Assembly (NCBI GenBank): GCA_963739975.1
Contig: CAVUCK010000001.1
Location: 124,001-188,000 of the forward strand
Origin: JALZMG01 sp963739975
GTDB lineage: Bacteria > Actinomycetota > Acidimicrobiia > Acidimicrobiales > Ilumatobacteraceae
Length of the DNA: 64,000 bases
Reading direction: 5' to 3'
The position numbers and the translations under genes are program-made. A model generated the notes under the pieces. The model was not told where the DNA came from and did no database searches. It saw only the letters and a program-made list of their open reading frames with translations. Positions 50,977 through 60,128 of this stretch are shown here, piece after piece (position 1 is the first letter of the stretch; each line of letters starts with the position of its first letter).

Positions 50977-52953
50977 TCAGCGAGCGGCGAGGGCGCGTGC
51001 CCGCGCGAGGACGTGGTCGAGGTTGATGCCCAGCCGCTCGAGCACCTCGGCCCCCGGCGCGCTCACGCCGAAGCGGTCGATGCCGATCATGTCGTCGGCG
51101 TAGCGTTCCCAGCCGAAGGTGGTGGCGGCCTCGACCGACAGCACCGGGACGCCAGCGGGCAGGAGCTGCTGGCGGTACTCGGTGCCCTGGGCGGCGAAGC
51201 GGTCCCAGCTGGGCAGGCTGACGACGCGGGTGGCGATGCCGTCGGCGTTGAGCTGCGTCGCCGCCTCGACGGCGAGCGACACCTCGCTGCCGGTGGCGAC
51301 GATGATCACGGCGGGGTCGCCGTCGCCGGCACTGTCGACGACGATCCCGGCCCCCCGCTCGACGGCCGAACCATCGGTGCACACGGTCACGCCCTGGCGG
51401 GTCAGCACGATCGCCGTCGGGCCGTCGTGATCGACGGCGGCGCGCCAGGCCGCGGCGGTCTCGTTGCCGTCGGCCGGGCGGATGACCTGGAGCTGCGGCA
51501 CGGCGCGCAGGGTGGCCAGGTGCTCGACGGGTTGATGCGTCGGCCCGTCCTCGCCGACGCCGACCGAGTCGTGGCTGAAGACGAACACCGCCTTGGCGTG
51601 GGAGAGCGCGGCGAGCCGGACGGGCTCACGCATGTAGTCGAGGAAGGCGAAGAAGGTGCCGCCGACGGGGATGATCCCGCCGTGCTTGGCCATGCCGACC
51701 AGTGCCGCACCCATGGCGTGCTCGCGGATCCCGTAGTGGAGCTGGCGGCCGCCCGGTGAGTCGGCGGTCTGCACGCCGGCATCGTCGGGGAGCTTGACCC
51801 CCGTGTTGCCGGTGAGGTCGGCGGCGCCCGAGACGATGCCGGGGAAGTGGGGGAGCACCGCGCCGAGCACCTTGACCATCGCCTGGCGGGTGGCGATGTC
51901 CTCACCCTGGGCGAAGGTCGGCAGCGTGTCCTCCCACCCCTTGAGACCCGTCTGCGCCCATGACGCGTCCCACTCGGCGCGCTCGTCGGGCCCGAGTTCG
52001 TCGACGGTGTCGGCCCAGCGGACGTAGGTGTCGCGGCAGCGCTCGCGCGCCGCCGTCCGGTAGGCGTCGACGATCTCCGGCGGTGACCAGAACGGTTCGT
52101 CCGGGATCCCCATGACCGCTTTGGTGCGGGTGACGTCGTCGGCCTTCAACGGGTTGGCATGGGCGCGGTGGTCGCCCGTGTAGTCGGGTGAAGGGGTGGC
52201 GATGTGGGAGCGCAGGATCAGCAGGGACGGGCGACCCTCGTCGGCCTTGGCGGCCAGGAGCGCGGCCTCCAGCGCATCGCAGTCGTCGGCGATCTCGCCG
52301 AGGTGGTGGACGTCCCAGCCGTAGGCGTTGAACCGCTCGGCCACGTCGTCGGAGTAGGCCAACGAGGTCGGGCCGTCGATCGTGATCCGGTTGTCGTCGT
52401 AGACGCAGACCAGACGCCCGAGGCCGAGGTGGCCGGCCAAGGAGGCGGCCTCGTGGCTGATGCCCTCCATGAAGCAGCCGTCGCCGGCGATGACGTAGGT
52501 GTGGTGGTCGACGAGGTGCTCACCGAACTCGTGCCGCAACACGCGCTCGGCGATGGCCATGCCGACGGCATCGCCGAAGCCTTGGCCCAGCGGGCCGGTC
52601 GTGACCTCGACACCGACGGTGTGGCCCGCCTCGGGGTGGCCCGGGGTCTTCGACTCCCAGGACCGGAACGCCTTCAGGTCGTCGAGGTCGAGGCCGATGC
52701 CGGTGAGGTAGAGCATCGAGTACTGGAGGATCGAGGCATGGCCGTTGGACAGCACGAAGCGGTCGCGGTCGGGCCACTCGGGGTGCTCGGGGTCGAGCTT
52801 CATGACCCGGCTGGAGAGCACGTGGGCGAGGGGAGCGAGGGCCATCGCCGTGCCCTGGTGGCCGCTGTTGGCGCGCAGCGGGGCGTCCATGGCGAACCCA
52901 CGGATCATGGAGATCGCCGCGGCCTGGACGTCGGCCGGGAGCTCGGTGTGCAT
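50977..52953 (-). CDS. tkt: Transketolase
   Basis: 658 residues. N-terminal TPP domain: ANSGHQGTAMALAPLAHVL, FVLSNGHASILQYSMLY, and the TPP/metal motif from GDGCFMEGISHEAASL to DDNRI. The pyrimidine domain has HDSVGVGEDGPTHQPVEHLA and the C-terminal domain VSVEAATTFGWERYA. It transfers two-carbon units in the pentose phosphate pathway and, with tal downstream, forms its non-oxidative branch. Confidence 0.96.
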   Translation of the reverse strand: MHTELPADVQAAAISMIRGFAMDAPLRANSGHQGTAMALAPLAHVLSSRVMKLDPEHPEWPDRDRFVLSNGHASILQYSMLYLTGIGLDLDDLKAFRSWESKTPGHPEAGHTVGVEVTTGPLGQGFGDAVGMAIAERVLRHEFGEHLVDHHTYVIAGDGCFMEGISHEAASLAGHLGLGRLVCVYDDNRITIDGPTSLAYSDDVAERFNAYGWDVHHLGEIADDCDALEAALLAAKADEGRPSLLILRSHIATPSPDYTGDHRAHANPLKADDVTRTKAVMGIPDEPFWSPPEIVDAYRTAARERCRDTYVRWADTVDELGPDERAEWDASWAQTGLKGWEDTLPTFAQGEDIATRQAMVKVLGAVLPHFPGIVSGAADLTGNTGVKLPDDAGVQTADSPGGRQLHYGIREHAMGAALVGMAKHGGIIPVGGTFFAFLDYMREPVRLAALSHAKAVFVFSHDSVGVGEDGPTHQPVEHLATLRAVPQLQVIRPADGNETAAAWRAAVDHDGPTAIVLTRQGVTVCTDGSAVERGAGIVVDSAGDGDPAVIIVATGSEVSLAVEAATQLNADGIATRVVSLPSWDRFAAQGTEYRQQLLPAGVPVLSVEAATTFGWERYADDMIGIDRFGVSAPGAEVLERLGINLDHVLARARALAAR

Positions 52954-52998
52954 CGCCGGCGACCCTACCCAACCCGCCGCGCCGCCAGCCGAGGCAGT

Positions 52999-53048
52999 CG
53001 CGTTTGTTCACCCAACGTCGCTGGGCGGATCGGCGACGAACAAACGCG
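52999..53048. repeat. Palindromic element, GCGTTTGT family
   Basis: CGCGTTTGTTC ... GAACAAACGCG, 50 bp, between two minus-strand genes (start of tkt and end of the DUF gene). Confidence 0.85.
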
Positions 53049-53053
53049 GGGTG

Positions 53054-53464
53054 TCAGGCGGGTGGGAGCAGCGTGAAGGGGACGACGAGCCACGGGCCGT
53101 GATCGATGCGGCAGTGGGCGAAGACCTGGCCGTAGTCGGGGAACTCCAGCTCGCCGCGCACGAGTCGGTACGTGAACTTCCCCGGCTCGACGGTGAACGG
53201 GCTCACGTTGCGGGCCACCTGGTCGTCGTCGGTCGCCTCGGCATCGGGATCGCTCGTGCGCCGGAAGACGACCTCGAACACGCCGCTGCCGGTGTCGCCG
53301 GGCGGGCAGTAGATCAGCCCGACCAGGTGCGGCGTGATCGTGACGGGAGCCGGCGACGGCGCGGCCATGGAGAACATCGCACCGGTGAGGTCGATGCGCG
53401 TCGACGGTCCCGGCGCCTGGCGCAACTCGAAGTTCTCGACGAACAACGCCGCCACGATGTGCAT
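53054..53464 (-). CDS. Conserved hypothetical protein, beta-rich
   Basis: 136 residues from ATG 53464. It starts MHIVAALFVENFELR and alternates short hydrophobic strands, e.g. HLVGLIYCPPG and GVFEVVFRRTSD, ending GPWLVVPFTLLPPA, suggesting a small beta-sandwich. It resembles a group of actinobacterial proteins of unknown function (DUF6941-like). It is divergent from the SOD gene. Confidence 0.55.
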   Translation of the reverse strand: MHIVAALFVENFELRQAPGPSTRIDLTGAMFSMAAPSPAPVTITPHLVGLIYCPPGDTGSGVFEVVFRRTSDPDAEATDDDQVARNVSPFTVEPGKFTYRLVRGELEFPDYGQVFAHCRIDHGPWLVVPFTLLPPA

Positions 53465-53554
53465 GCGGCGAGGGTAGCGATGGCTGTTTGTCGCACCGGT
53501 GCCATCGGGCAGAATCGGGCGTCACCGAATCGACCGACAGAGAAGGACCCGCCG

Positions 53555-54136
53555 ATGGCTTTCGAACTGCCCCCGTTGCCCTACGACATGAACGCCCTGG
53601 AGCCGTACCTCTCGGCCGAGACCTTCGAGTACCACTACGGCAAGCACCACAAGACCTACGTGGACACGCTGAACACGCTGGTCGAGGGCACGCCGCAGGA
53701 GTCGGCGTCGCTGGAGGACATCATCAAGAGCGCCGAGCCGGGCAAGGTCTTCAACAACGCCGCCCAGGTGTGGAACCACTCGCTGTACTGGACGTCGATG
53801 GCGCCGGGCGGCGGTGGCGCGCCGACGGGAGCGGCCGGTGACGCCGTTCAGGAGGCGTTCGGCGGGTTCGACAAGTTCAAGGAGGAGTTCAAGGCCGCGG
53901 CGACGGGCCAGTTCGGGTCCGGCTGGGCATGGCTCACGCTCGATGGCGGCAAGCTGGCGATCATGGCGACCGGCAACGCCGACCTGCCGATGAAGCACGA
54001 CAAGAACGCCGTCCTGACGTGCGACGTGTGGGAGCACGCCTACTACATCGACTACCGCAACAAGCGGCCCGACTACGTCGACGCCTTCCTCGACCACCTC
54101 ATCAACTGGAAGCTCCTCGAGGACGCTCTCGGCTGA
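53555..54136 (+). CDS. Superoxide dismutase (Fe/Mn family)
   Basis: 193 residues from ATG 53555 with AGAAGGA upstream. Metal ligands are His27 (EYHYGKHHKTYV), His75 (AAQVWNHSLYW), Asp157 and His161 (DVWEHAYYIDYRN). AAQVWNHSLYW and FGSGWAWL favour the iron type, though metal preference needs measurement. It converts superoxide to peroxide and oxygen in the cytoplasm. Confidence 0.95.
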   Translation: MAFELPPLPYDMNALEPYLSAETFEYHYGKHHKTYVDTLNTLVEGTPQESASLEDIIKSAEPGKVFNNAAQVWNHSLYWTSMAPGGGGAPTGAAGDAVQEAFGGFDKFKEEFKAAATGQFGSGWAWLTLDGGKLAIMATGNADLPMKHDKNAVLTCDVWEHAYYIDYRNKRPDYVDAFLDHLINWKLLEDALG

Positions 54137-54148
54137 GCTGCTTCGATC

Positions 54149-54198
54149 GGCGTTTGTGCGACGGGCGCCGGCCGGGCGACGGCCGGCGCACAAACGCC
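54149..54198. repeat. Palindromic element, GCGTTTGT family
   Basis: GGCGTTTGTGCG ... CGCACAAACGCC, 50 bp, between the convergent ends of the SOD and desaturase genes, where it could also act as a terminator. Confidence 0.88.
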
Positions 54199-54210
54199 TG
54201 AGCGGTCGGA

Positions 54211-54972
54211 TCAGGCGGCGCGTTGGCGTGGCTTCGCACGAGCAGCGATCGTGGCCACGCCCACGGCGCGGGTCTTGGCCAGCCGCACCCATGTCAGCAT
54301 CTTGATCACGTACCACCCGGGGTCGATCTCGTACCAGCGGTGGGCCAGCTTGGCCGACGTCGGCAGGGCGTGATGGTTGTTGTGCAAGCCTTCGCCGGCG
54401 GTGATGAAGGCGAGCCACTGCAGGTTGCCCGCCGTGTTGTCGTAGGGCTTGCGACCGAAGTGGTGGGCGATCGCGTTCACCGCCGCCGATCCCCCGAGGT
54501 AGAGGTTGACGTGCACGAACGCGGCGAGCAGGCCCACCTGCCAGCCGCACGTGACGACCAGCAGCCCCACGCCGATCGCCAGCCCCAGAAGCGCATGGTC
54601 GTAGAACCACCGATCGGCCCATGTCTGGGGGAGGTCCTTGGCGTACTTGGACAGCGTCTCCGGGTTCCTGGCCTCGCGGCGGTACATCGCGACGTTCATC
54701 ATCTGCACCTTGATCCAGCCGTGCAGCACGGGCGAATGCGGATCACCGGCCACGTCCGTGAAGGCGTGGTGCTTGCGGTGCACGGCGACCCACTGGCGAG
54801 GACGGATGCCGGTCGTGATCCAGGCGAGGAACCGGAACACCTGCAGCACCGCGGGGTGCAACGTGAGTGCCCGGTGCGACAGCGCTCGGTGGAGGTAGAT
54901 GGTCGTGGCCAGGTTGGCGAGCAAGGTGATAGCGAAACCGACGGCCAGCCCGAGCAGGAGCGTGCGGAGCAT
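54211..54972 (-). CDS. Acyl-CoA/fatty acid desaturase
   Basis: 253 residues from ATG 54972. Three histidine boxes that bind the di-iron centre: HRALSH (28-33), HRKHH (65-69) and HNNHH near residue 196 in AGEGLHNNHHALPTSA, with HHFGRKPYDNTAGN between. Hydrophobic helices surround them, as in membrane delta-9-type desaturases. It introduces double bonds into acyl chains and probably adjusts membrane fluidity. The divergent TetR gene and shared operator imply regulation by a fatty-acid ligand. Confidence 0.88.
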   Translation of the reverse strand: MLRTLLLGLAVGFAITLLANLATTIYLHRALSHRALTLHPAVLQVFRFLAWITTGIRPRQWVAVHRKHHAFTDVAGDPHSPVLHGWIKVQMMNVAMYRREARNPETLSKYAKDLPQTWADRWFYDHALLGLAIGVGLLVVTCGWQVGLLAAFVHVNLYLGGSAAVNAIAHHFGRKPYDNTAGNLQWLAFITAGEGLHNNHHALPTSAKLAHRWYEIDPGWYVIKMLTWVRLAKTRAVGVATIAARAKPRQRAA

Positions 54973-54991
54973 GGCGGTACGGTACCAACGA

Positions 54992-55009
54992 CTACCTACT
55001 GGTCGGTAG
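54992..55009. promoter_or_regulatory. TetR-type operator between desaturase and regulator
   Basis: CTACC-TACTGGTC-GGTAG, with further partial symmetry inside (GACC on the opposite strand), lies in the 60-base gap between the divergent genes. Such 18-bp inverted repeats are common TetR targets. Confidence 0.5.
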
Positions 55010-55032
55010 GGCGCGGTCACTACGATGTCGAG

Positions 55033-55674
55033 ATGGTCAGCGATCACCCGATCGAGGTACGGGCGGGGGCCGTCCCGCCCGCCCGATCGACGCGCGAGCT
55101 GATCCTCGACGAAGCGGTCATCTGCTTCGCCACGACCGGGTACGAGGGCACGTCGCTGAACGACATTGCCGCTGGCGTCGGGATCCGCCGCCCGAGCCTG
55201 CTGCACCACTTCCCGTCCAAGGAGGCCCTGTACGGCGAGGTCTTCGAGCGCCTGCTGTCGGACTGGTTCCGCCGCCTGGACGCCGCCGTGGCCGCCGAGG
55301 AGCGCGGTTGGCCGAAGGTCGAGCTGGTGCTGCGCGCCGGCTTCGGGTACTTCGCCGACAACCCGGCCTACGTCCGTCTGGTCGGCCGCGAGGCGATCGA
55401 CGGGGGCGGCCACCTGGGCATCGACCTGGCGGCGGTTCTGCGCCCGATGTTCGATCTCGCCGTCGAGTACTTCCGTCGGGAGATGGCGGCCGGCGTCTTC
55501 CGTGAGCAGGACGCCGAGCAGCTCCTGCTCACGGGCTACGGCGCCTTGCTCAGCTACTTCTCGGACGCCCCGTTCCTCGAGGGACTGCTCGACATCGATC
55601 CCCTCGACCCCCGCGCGCTCGAACAGCGACTCGACCACGTGCTGGCCTTCTTCCAGGCCGCACTGGTCCCCTGA
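55033..55674 (+). CDS. TetR-family transcriptional regulator
   Basis: 213 residues from ATG 55033. The N-terminal helix-turn-helix reads STRELILDEAVICFATTGYE, then TSLNDIAAGVGIRRPSLLHH and FPSKEALYGEVFERLL. The C-terminal ligand-binding domain is all helical. Divergent from the desaturase, which it probably represses through the site at 54992-55009. Confidence 0.9.
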   Translation: MVSDHPIEVRAGAVPPARSTRELILDEAVICFATTGYEGTSLNDIAAGVGIRRPSLLHHFPSKEALYGEVFERLLSDWFRRLDAAVAAEERGWPKVELVLRAGFGYFADNPAYVRLVGREAIDGGGHLGIDLAAVLRPMFDLAVEYFRREMAAGVFREQDAEQLLLTGYGALLSYFSDAPFLEGLLDIDPLDPRALEQRLDHVLAFFQAALVP

Positions 55675-55723
55675 TCATCTCCGGTTCGTTGCGCCGGCAC
55701 CGCGCACCTACCATCGCCGGCCC

Positions 55724-56518
55724 ATGGCGACGCTGCAGCACGGTCACGACACCATCGGGTACGACGTCGTCGGCGATCCGGCAGCGGGGGGACGGGTCAT
55801 TCTGCTGTACCACGGCACGACGCAGGATCGGGCGGCCTGGGACTTCGTGCTGGCCGCCCTGCCGGAGGGCCACGACCTGTCCTTCGTGAGGGTCGAGTTC
55901 CCCGGCGCCGGGGAGTCGTCGATGCCGACCGGACCACTGACCGTCGACCAGCTCGTCGATGGCGGACTGGCGGTCATCGGACACCTCGGCGTCGATGCCT
56001 TCCACGTCGCCGGGTACTCGCTCGGCGCAGTGGCCGCCCTGGCCACCGCGGCGCGAGCCGCGCCGCAGGTCCAGACGGTCACGAGCTTGTGCGGGTGGGC
56101 GCTCTCCGACGCACGGATGATCTTCACGTTCGACCTCTGGAAGCGGCTGATCGCCGCCGACCGGGAGCTCTTCGTGCGGTACGCCATCGCCGATGGCTTC
56201 ACCGCGCCGGCAATCGGGGCGCTCGAACCGGCGATGGCCGACGTCATCGGCCTCGGGGTGGCATCGATCCAACCGGGCTCGGACGCCCAGCTCGACCTCG
56301 ACATGACGCTGGACATCACCTCGCTGCTGGGGCAGATCACTTCGCCGGCGCTGATCATCGGGGCCGAGGACGACCGTTGGGTCGACGTGTCCCACTCCCG
56401 ATCGCTGGCCGAGGCCATCCCGGGCGCCCGCTTGGAGGTGTTACCGGCCGGACATGTGGTCATCCAGGAGCTGCCGGCCGATGTCGCCCGGCTCCTACAT
56501 GCCCACGTCACTGCGTGA
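55724..56518 (+). CDS. Alpha/beta hydrolase
   Basis: 264 residues from ATG 55724. Oxyanion-hole motif LLYHGTTQDRAAW, nucleophile elbow AGYSLGAVAAL with Ser near residue 102, acid in GAEDDRWVDVSHS and catalytic His in LPAGHVVIQELP. Substrate is unknown; small esters, lactones or haloalkanes are handled by relatives. Its TGA stop is the first three bases of a 65-bp repeat copy. Confidence 0.85.
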   Translation: MATLQHGHDTIGYDVVGDPAAGGRVILLYHGTTQDRAAWDFVLAALPEGHDLSFVRVEFPGAGESSMPTGPLTVDQLVDGGLAVIGHLGVDAFHVAGYSLGAVAALATAARAAPQVQTVTSLCGWALSDARMIFTFDLWKRLIAADRELFVRYAIADGFTAPAIGALEPAMADVIGLGVASIQPGSDAQLDLDMTLDITSLLGQITSPALIIGAEDDRWVDVSHSRSLAEAIPGARLEVLPAGHVVIQELPADVARLLHAHVTA

Positions 56519-56578
56519 GCGAGCGTCCGGGCCGACCGCACACGCACCAGCCAGGGCGGGCGAGCGAACAGGCAGCGC
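56516..56578 (+). repeat. Fourth copy of the 65-bp repeat
   Basis: TGAGCGAGCGTCCGGGCCG ... GGCGAGCGAACAGGCAGC, about 63 bp and diverged from the array at 5916-6110. It again begins with the upstream stop codon and ends just before the downstream GTG. Confidence 0.9.
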
Positions 56579-57028
56579 GTGACGGGGTCGAGGGCCGAGC
56601 AGTTCGCCCCGCTCGATGCCGACGCGGCGGAGCGCTGGCAGCGCTTCGGGCAGTCCGACCAGGTGTGGTTCCCGCAGTACCTCGGGCTGTCGGTGGAGGA
56701 GGTGCGCCTCGACTACTGCCGGATGCGCCTGACGTTCCGGCCCGAGCTGCTGCAGGCCGGGGGCGTGCTGCACGGCGGAGCGCTGGCCGCGCTGCTCGAC
56801 TCGGCCCTCGTCCCGGCGATCGGCGGCCCGCTGCCGCTCGGTGCGGAGTTCTCCACCGTCGACCTGCACGTGCAGTACCTGCGTCCGGTTCGCCGTGAGG
56901 ACGTGATCGCCGAGGGCTGGGTCGTGCGGCGGGGTCGGCGGATCGTGTTCGGGCAGAGCGAGGCGCGCGGCGCCGACAGCGGCGAGGTGGCCGCCACCGC
57001 CGTCCTCACGTACAACGTCCGTCCCTGA
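56579..57028 (+). CDS. PaaI-like hotdog-fold thioesterase
   Basis: 149 residues from GTG 56579. The PaaI/4HBT signature is GGVLHGGALAALLDSALVPA, with LHVQYLRPVRREDVIAEG as the conserved strand pair. It hydrolyses acyl-CoA thioesters; the acyl group is unknown. It is separated from the hydrolase only by the repeat. Confidence 0.85.
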   Translation: MTGSRAEQFAPLDADAAERWQRFGQSDQVWFPQYLGLSVEEVRLDYCRMRLTFRPELLQAGGVLHGGALAALLDSALVPAIGGPLPLGAEFSTVDLHVQYLRPVRREDVIAEGWVVRRGRRIVFGQSEARGADSGEVAATAVLTYNVRP

Positions 57029-57172
57029 GGCGCCTCGAGGCGCCGCGAACCGGCGGCTGCCGGCCCGACGTCCGATGACCGTGTGTATCTCATGCGGCTT
57101 CACGCGCTCGTCATGTGAGCGTCAAGCGAGCGCGCCCACGCTCGACACATCCCTCCAGGACGGACGGCACCG

Positions 57173-57862
57173 ATGAACGAAGCGAACGACCAGCACACGA
57201 CGATCATGACGACGAGCGGCGCGGCGAGTGGGCTCGACGTGCTCGGCCGGGTACGCAGGGCCCTCGCCGCCAGCGCGGCCGAGCTGGAGCGGGCGCTGGC
57301 CGAGCTGCGGCCCGATGACCGCCGCCGTCAGCGGGCGCTCGATCGCTGGTTCGCCGGGTTCGCCGACCAGCTGCGGCGCCACCACGACCTCGTCGACACG
57401 ATGATCGCACCGGCCCTCGGCGGGCGCGGAGTCCTCGACCAGCGGGCGCTCGACACGCTGGCCGCCGATCACGCCTGGGTCGACGAGCTGCTGGGTGATC
57501 TCGGCGATGCCCTCGGGGTCCTGTCGTTCGGCCTCGGGGACGAGCAGACCTGGATCCGCACGTCGATCGACCTGGCGATGGCGCTGAAGCAGGCGCTCGA
57601 CGGTCAGTTGGCTCGGGAGCAACGACTGCTCACCCCGATGGTCGAACGGAACATGACGCCCTCCGAGCAGGACGTCCTGCGCTACGAGTCGATGCGGCGG
57701 GTGGCCGGGGGACCGGTCCGGTTCTCGCTCGGCTGGCTGTACTCCCACGTCGATCCGGAAGAGCGCCAGGAGCTGTCGTCGTACGCGCCGGCCACCCGCC
57801 GTCTCATCTGGCGGTCCCAGCGTGGAGCGTACGCCCGTTCGACCACCGCCGCCCTCGGCTGA
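57173..57862 (+). CDS. Hemerythrin-like domain protein
   Basis: 229 residues from ATG 57173. A helical bundle with candidate iron ligands in ADQLRRHHDLVDTMIAP and LAADHAWVDELLGDL, the HHxxE/D-type pattern of hemerythrin HHE domains; the full set of ligands is not complete by eye. It may sense oxygen, nitric oxide or iron. A 144-base gap precedes it, in which nothing beyond a possible promoter was seen. Confidence 0.6.
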   Translation: MNEANDQHTTIMTTSGAASGLDVLGRVRRALAASAAELERALAELRPDDRRRQRALDRWFAGFADQLRRHHDLVDTMIAPALGGRGVLDQRALDTLAADHAWVDELLGDLGDALGVLSFGLGDEQTWIRTSIDLAMALKQALDGQLAREQRLLTPMVERNMTPSEQDVLRYESMRRVAGGPVRFSLGWLYSHVDPEERQELSSYAPATRRLIWRSQRGAYARSTTAALG

Positions 57863-57872
57863 CGTCACCACG

Positions 57873-57920
57873 GCGTTTGTGCACCTGGCGCCGCTGGCCC
57901 GGCCGCCAACGCACAAACGC
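57873..57920. repeat. Palindromic element, GCGTTTGT family
   Basis: GCGTTTGTGC ... GCACAAACGC, 48 bp, between two plus-strand genes. Confidence 0.87.
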
Positions 57921-57974
57921 GTTGACGTGGGGAGCTGCTGCGGGTCGGGGCGCCGTCACTAGGTTGACGGCCCG

Positions 57975-60128
57975 ATGAGCACGCTGTCCGAGGCCGGTTC
58001 CAAGGAGTTGCTGGCCGGGTTCGGTGTGCCGTTCGCGCCGGAGATCCTCGTCGCGACGGCCGACGAGGCGGTCAGAGCGGCCGACCAGCTCGGGTATCCC
58101 GTCGCCGCCAAGCTGAACGGTGACGCCATCGCCCACAAAACCGAGCGCGGCCTGATCCGCCTCGGCCTCTCCGACGCTGAAGCCGTGCGCAGGGCCGCCG
58201 AGGAGCTCCTCGCCGCGGCGACCCCGGACGACGGCCCGGTGACGGTGCTCGTCGCGCCGATGGTCGGCGGCCACCGCGAGCTGATCACGGGGCTGCTGCG
58301 CGACCCCCAGTTCGGACCGACCATGATGCTCGGCGTCGGCGGCGTGCTGACCGAGGCCCTCGGTGACGTGGTGTTCCGCCCGGCTCCGGTCGACCCCCTC
58401 ACCGCAGCCGAGATGGTCGACGACCTGCAGACGCAGCGCTTGCTGGGCGAATCGCGGGGTGAGGCGGCGGTCGATCGGGACCAGCTGGCCGACCTGCTCG
58501 TCGGCCTCGGCCGCCTCGCGATGGAGCGTCCTGATGTCGCCAGCGTCGACGTCAACCCGCTGATCGTCGAGCCGTCGGGGCGGCTCGTCGCCGTCGATGC
58601 CCTGGTCGAGATCGGCGCCGAGGGCGACAGCGAACGGCCGCCCCGGCGTCCGCCACCGACGGCGGAGCAGTTCCGCGCCTTGTTCGAGCCGCGCGGCGTC
58701 CTCGTCTCGGGAGCGTCGACCCACCCCGGCAAGTTCGGGTTCGTGTCGCTGCACAACGTCCTGGCCAACGGCTACGCCGGCCAGGTCTTCGGCACCAACC
58801 TGCAGGGCGACGAGGTGCTCGGCGTGCGCACGGTTGCCGACGTCGCCGAGCTTCCCGATGGGCAGATCGACCTGGTCTTCGTGTGCACACCAGCGTCGGC
58901 CAACCCCGACCTGCTGCGAGCATGTGCGGCGAAGGGCGTGCGGGCGGCCTTCCTGACCTCTGCCGGCTATGGCGAAGCCGGGGCCGAGGGTCGCCAGGCC
59001 GAGCTCGAGCTCGTCGCCCTCGCCGACGAGCTCGGCATGCTGCTCGCCGGCCCGAACGGGCAGGGTGTCGTCAGCACGCCGGTGTCGCTGTGTGCGCAGA
59101 TCGTCGCCCCCTACCCGCCGGCGGGACGGATCGCCGTGGCCAGCCAGAGCGGCAACTTCGTGTCCAGCTTCCTGAACTGGGCGCGGGCGACCGGGGTCGG
59201 GATCAGCCGGGCCGTGTCGGCCGGCAACGCCGCCGCCGTCTCCGTCGCCGACTATCTCGACCACTTCGCCGGCGATCCGGCGACGGCGGTCGGGTTGGCC
59301 TACATCGAGGGCATCACCGACGGTCGCACGCTGCTCGAAGGGCTCGGCCAGGCCGCCGCGAGCAAGCCGCTCGTGCTGGTCAAAGGCGGCGCCACCGACA
59401 GCGGGGCGCGGGCGGCGGCGAGCCACACGGGCGCGCTGGCCGCGGACGACAAGGTGTTCGACGGTGCCTGCCGTGCCGTCGGCATCACGCGGGCGACCAC
59501 GGTGGAGGAGGCGTTCGAGGCAGCGGCGACGTTCGCCACCCAGCCCGCACCGGCCGGGCCGAACGTGATGGTCCTGACCACGGCCGGCGGGTGGGGAGTG
59601 GTCACGGCTGACGCCATCGCCCGTGACGGCGACCTGCAGCTGCTGACCCTGCCGTCCGACTTGGAGGCCGCGATCGACGAGCTGCTGCCGCCGCGCTGGA
59701 GTCGCAACAACCCGGTCGACTGCGCCGGCGGCGAGACCCGCGACACGATCCCGCAAGTCCTCGGGCTGATCGCTGAGCACCCCGACGTGCACGCCGTGAT
59801 CTACCTGGGGCTGGGCATCCAGTCGAACCAGGCCCGGATGATGCGCGACGGTCCCTACTACCCGGGGAACGGGTTGGAGCGGATCGTCGCCTACCACGAG
59901 CGCCAGGACGCCAGGTTCGCCGAGGCCGCCGACGAGCTGAGCCGGGCGACGGGCAAGCCGATCCTCACTGCGACGGAGTTGGCCGTCGCCGACCCGGCCA
60001 ACCCCGGTCCGGCGACTGTCCGCGCCACCGGTCGCCTGTGCTACCCGAGTGGCAACCGGGCCGTCGTCGCCCTCGGCCACTTGTACCGCGACGCCCGCCA
60101 CCGTCGCCGCCGCGCCCACCACCCGTGA
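57975..60128 (+). CDS. ADP-forming acyl-CoA synthetase (fused beta-alpha)
   Basis: 717 residues from ATG 57975. The N-terminal part (1-225) is an ATP-grasp domain (VAAKLNGDAIAHKTERGLI, GVGGVLTEALGDVVF, DVASVDVNPLIVE). The remainder (about 240-690) is the CoA-binding and ligase part: RGVLVSGASTHPGKFG, GPNGQGVVSTPVS and RIAVASQSGNFVSSFLNWA, with the catalytic histidine loop AAASHTGALA near residue 482. The order beta-then-alpha is reversed from some relatives. It makes acyl-CoA with ATP to ADP or works in reverse for ATP. Substrate may be acetate or a longer acid. Relatives include protein lysine acetyltransferases, but no GNAT domain is present here. Confidence 0.85.
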   Translation: MSTLSEAGSKELLAGFGVPFAPEILVATADEAVRAADQLGYPVAAKLNGDAIAHKTERGLIRLGLSDAEAVRRAAEELLAAATPDDGPVTVLVAPMVGGHRELITGLLRDPQFGPTMMLGVGGVLTEALGDVVFRPAPVDPLTAAEMVDDLQTQRLLGESRGEAAVDRDQLADLLVGLGRLAMERPDVASVDVNPLIVEPSGRLVAVDALVEIGAEGDSERPPRRPPPTAEQFRALFEPRGVLVSGASTHPGKFGFVSLHNVLANGYAGQVFGTNLQGDEVLGVRTVADVAELPDGQIDLVFVCTPASANPDLLRACAAKGVRAAFLTSAGYGEAGAEGRQAELELVALADELGMLLAGPNGQGVVSTPVSLCAQIVAPYPPAGRIAVASQSGNFVSSFLNWARATGVGISRAVSAGNAAAVSVADYLDHFAGDPATAVGLAYIEGITDGRTLLEGLGQAAASKPLVLVKGGATDSGARAAASHTGALAADDKVFDGACRAVGITRATTVEEAFEAAATFATQPAPAGPNVMVLTTAGGWGVVTADAIARDGDLQLLTLPSDLEAAIDELLPPRWSRNNPVDCAGGETRDTIPQVLGLIAEHPDVHAVIYLGLGIQSNQARMMRDGPYYPGNGLERIVAYHERQDARFAEAADELSRATGKPILTATELAVADPANPGPATVRATGRLCYPSGNRAVVALGHLYRDARHRRRRAHHP

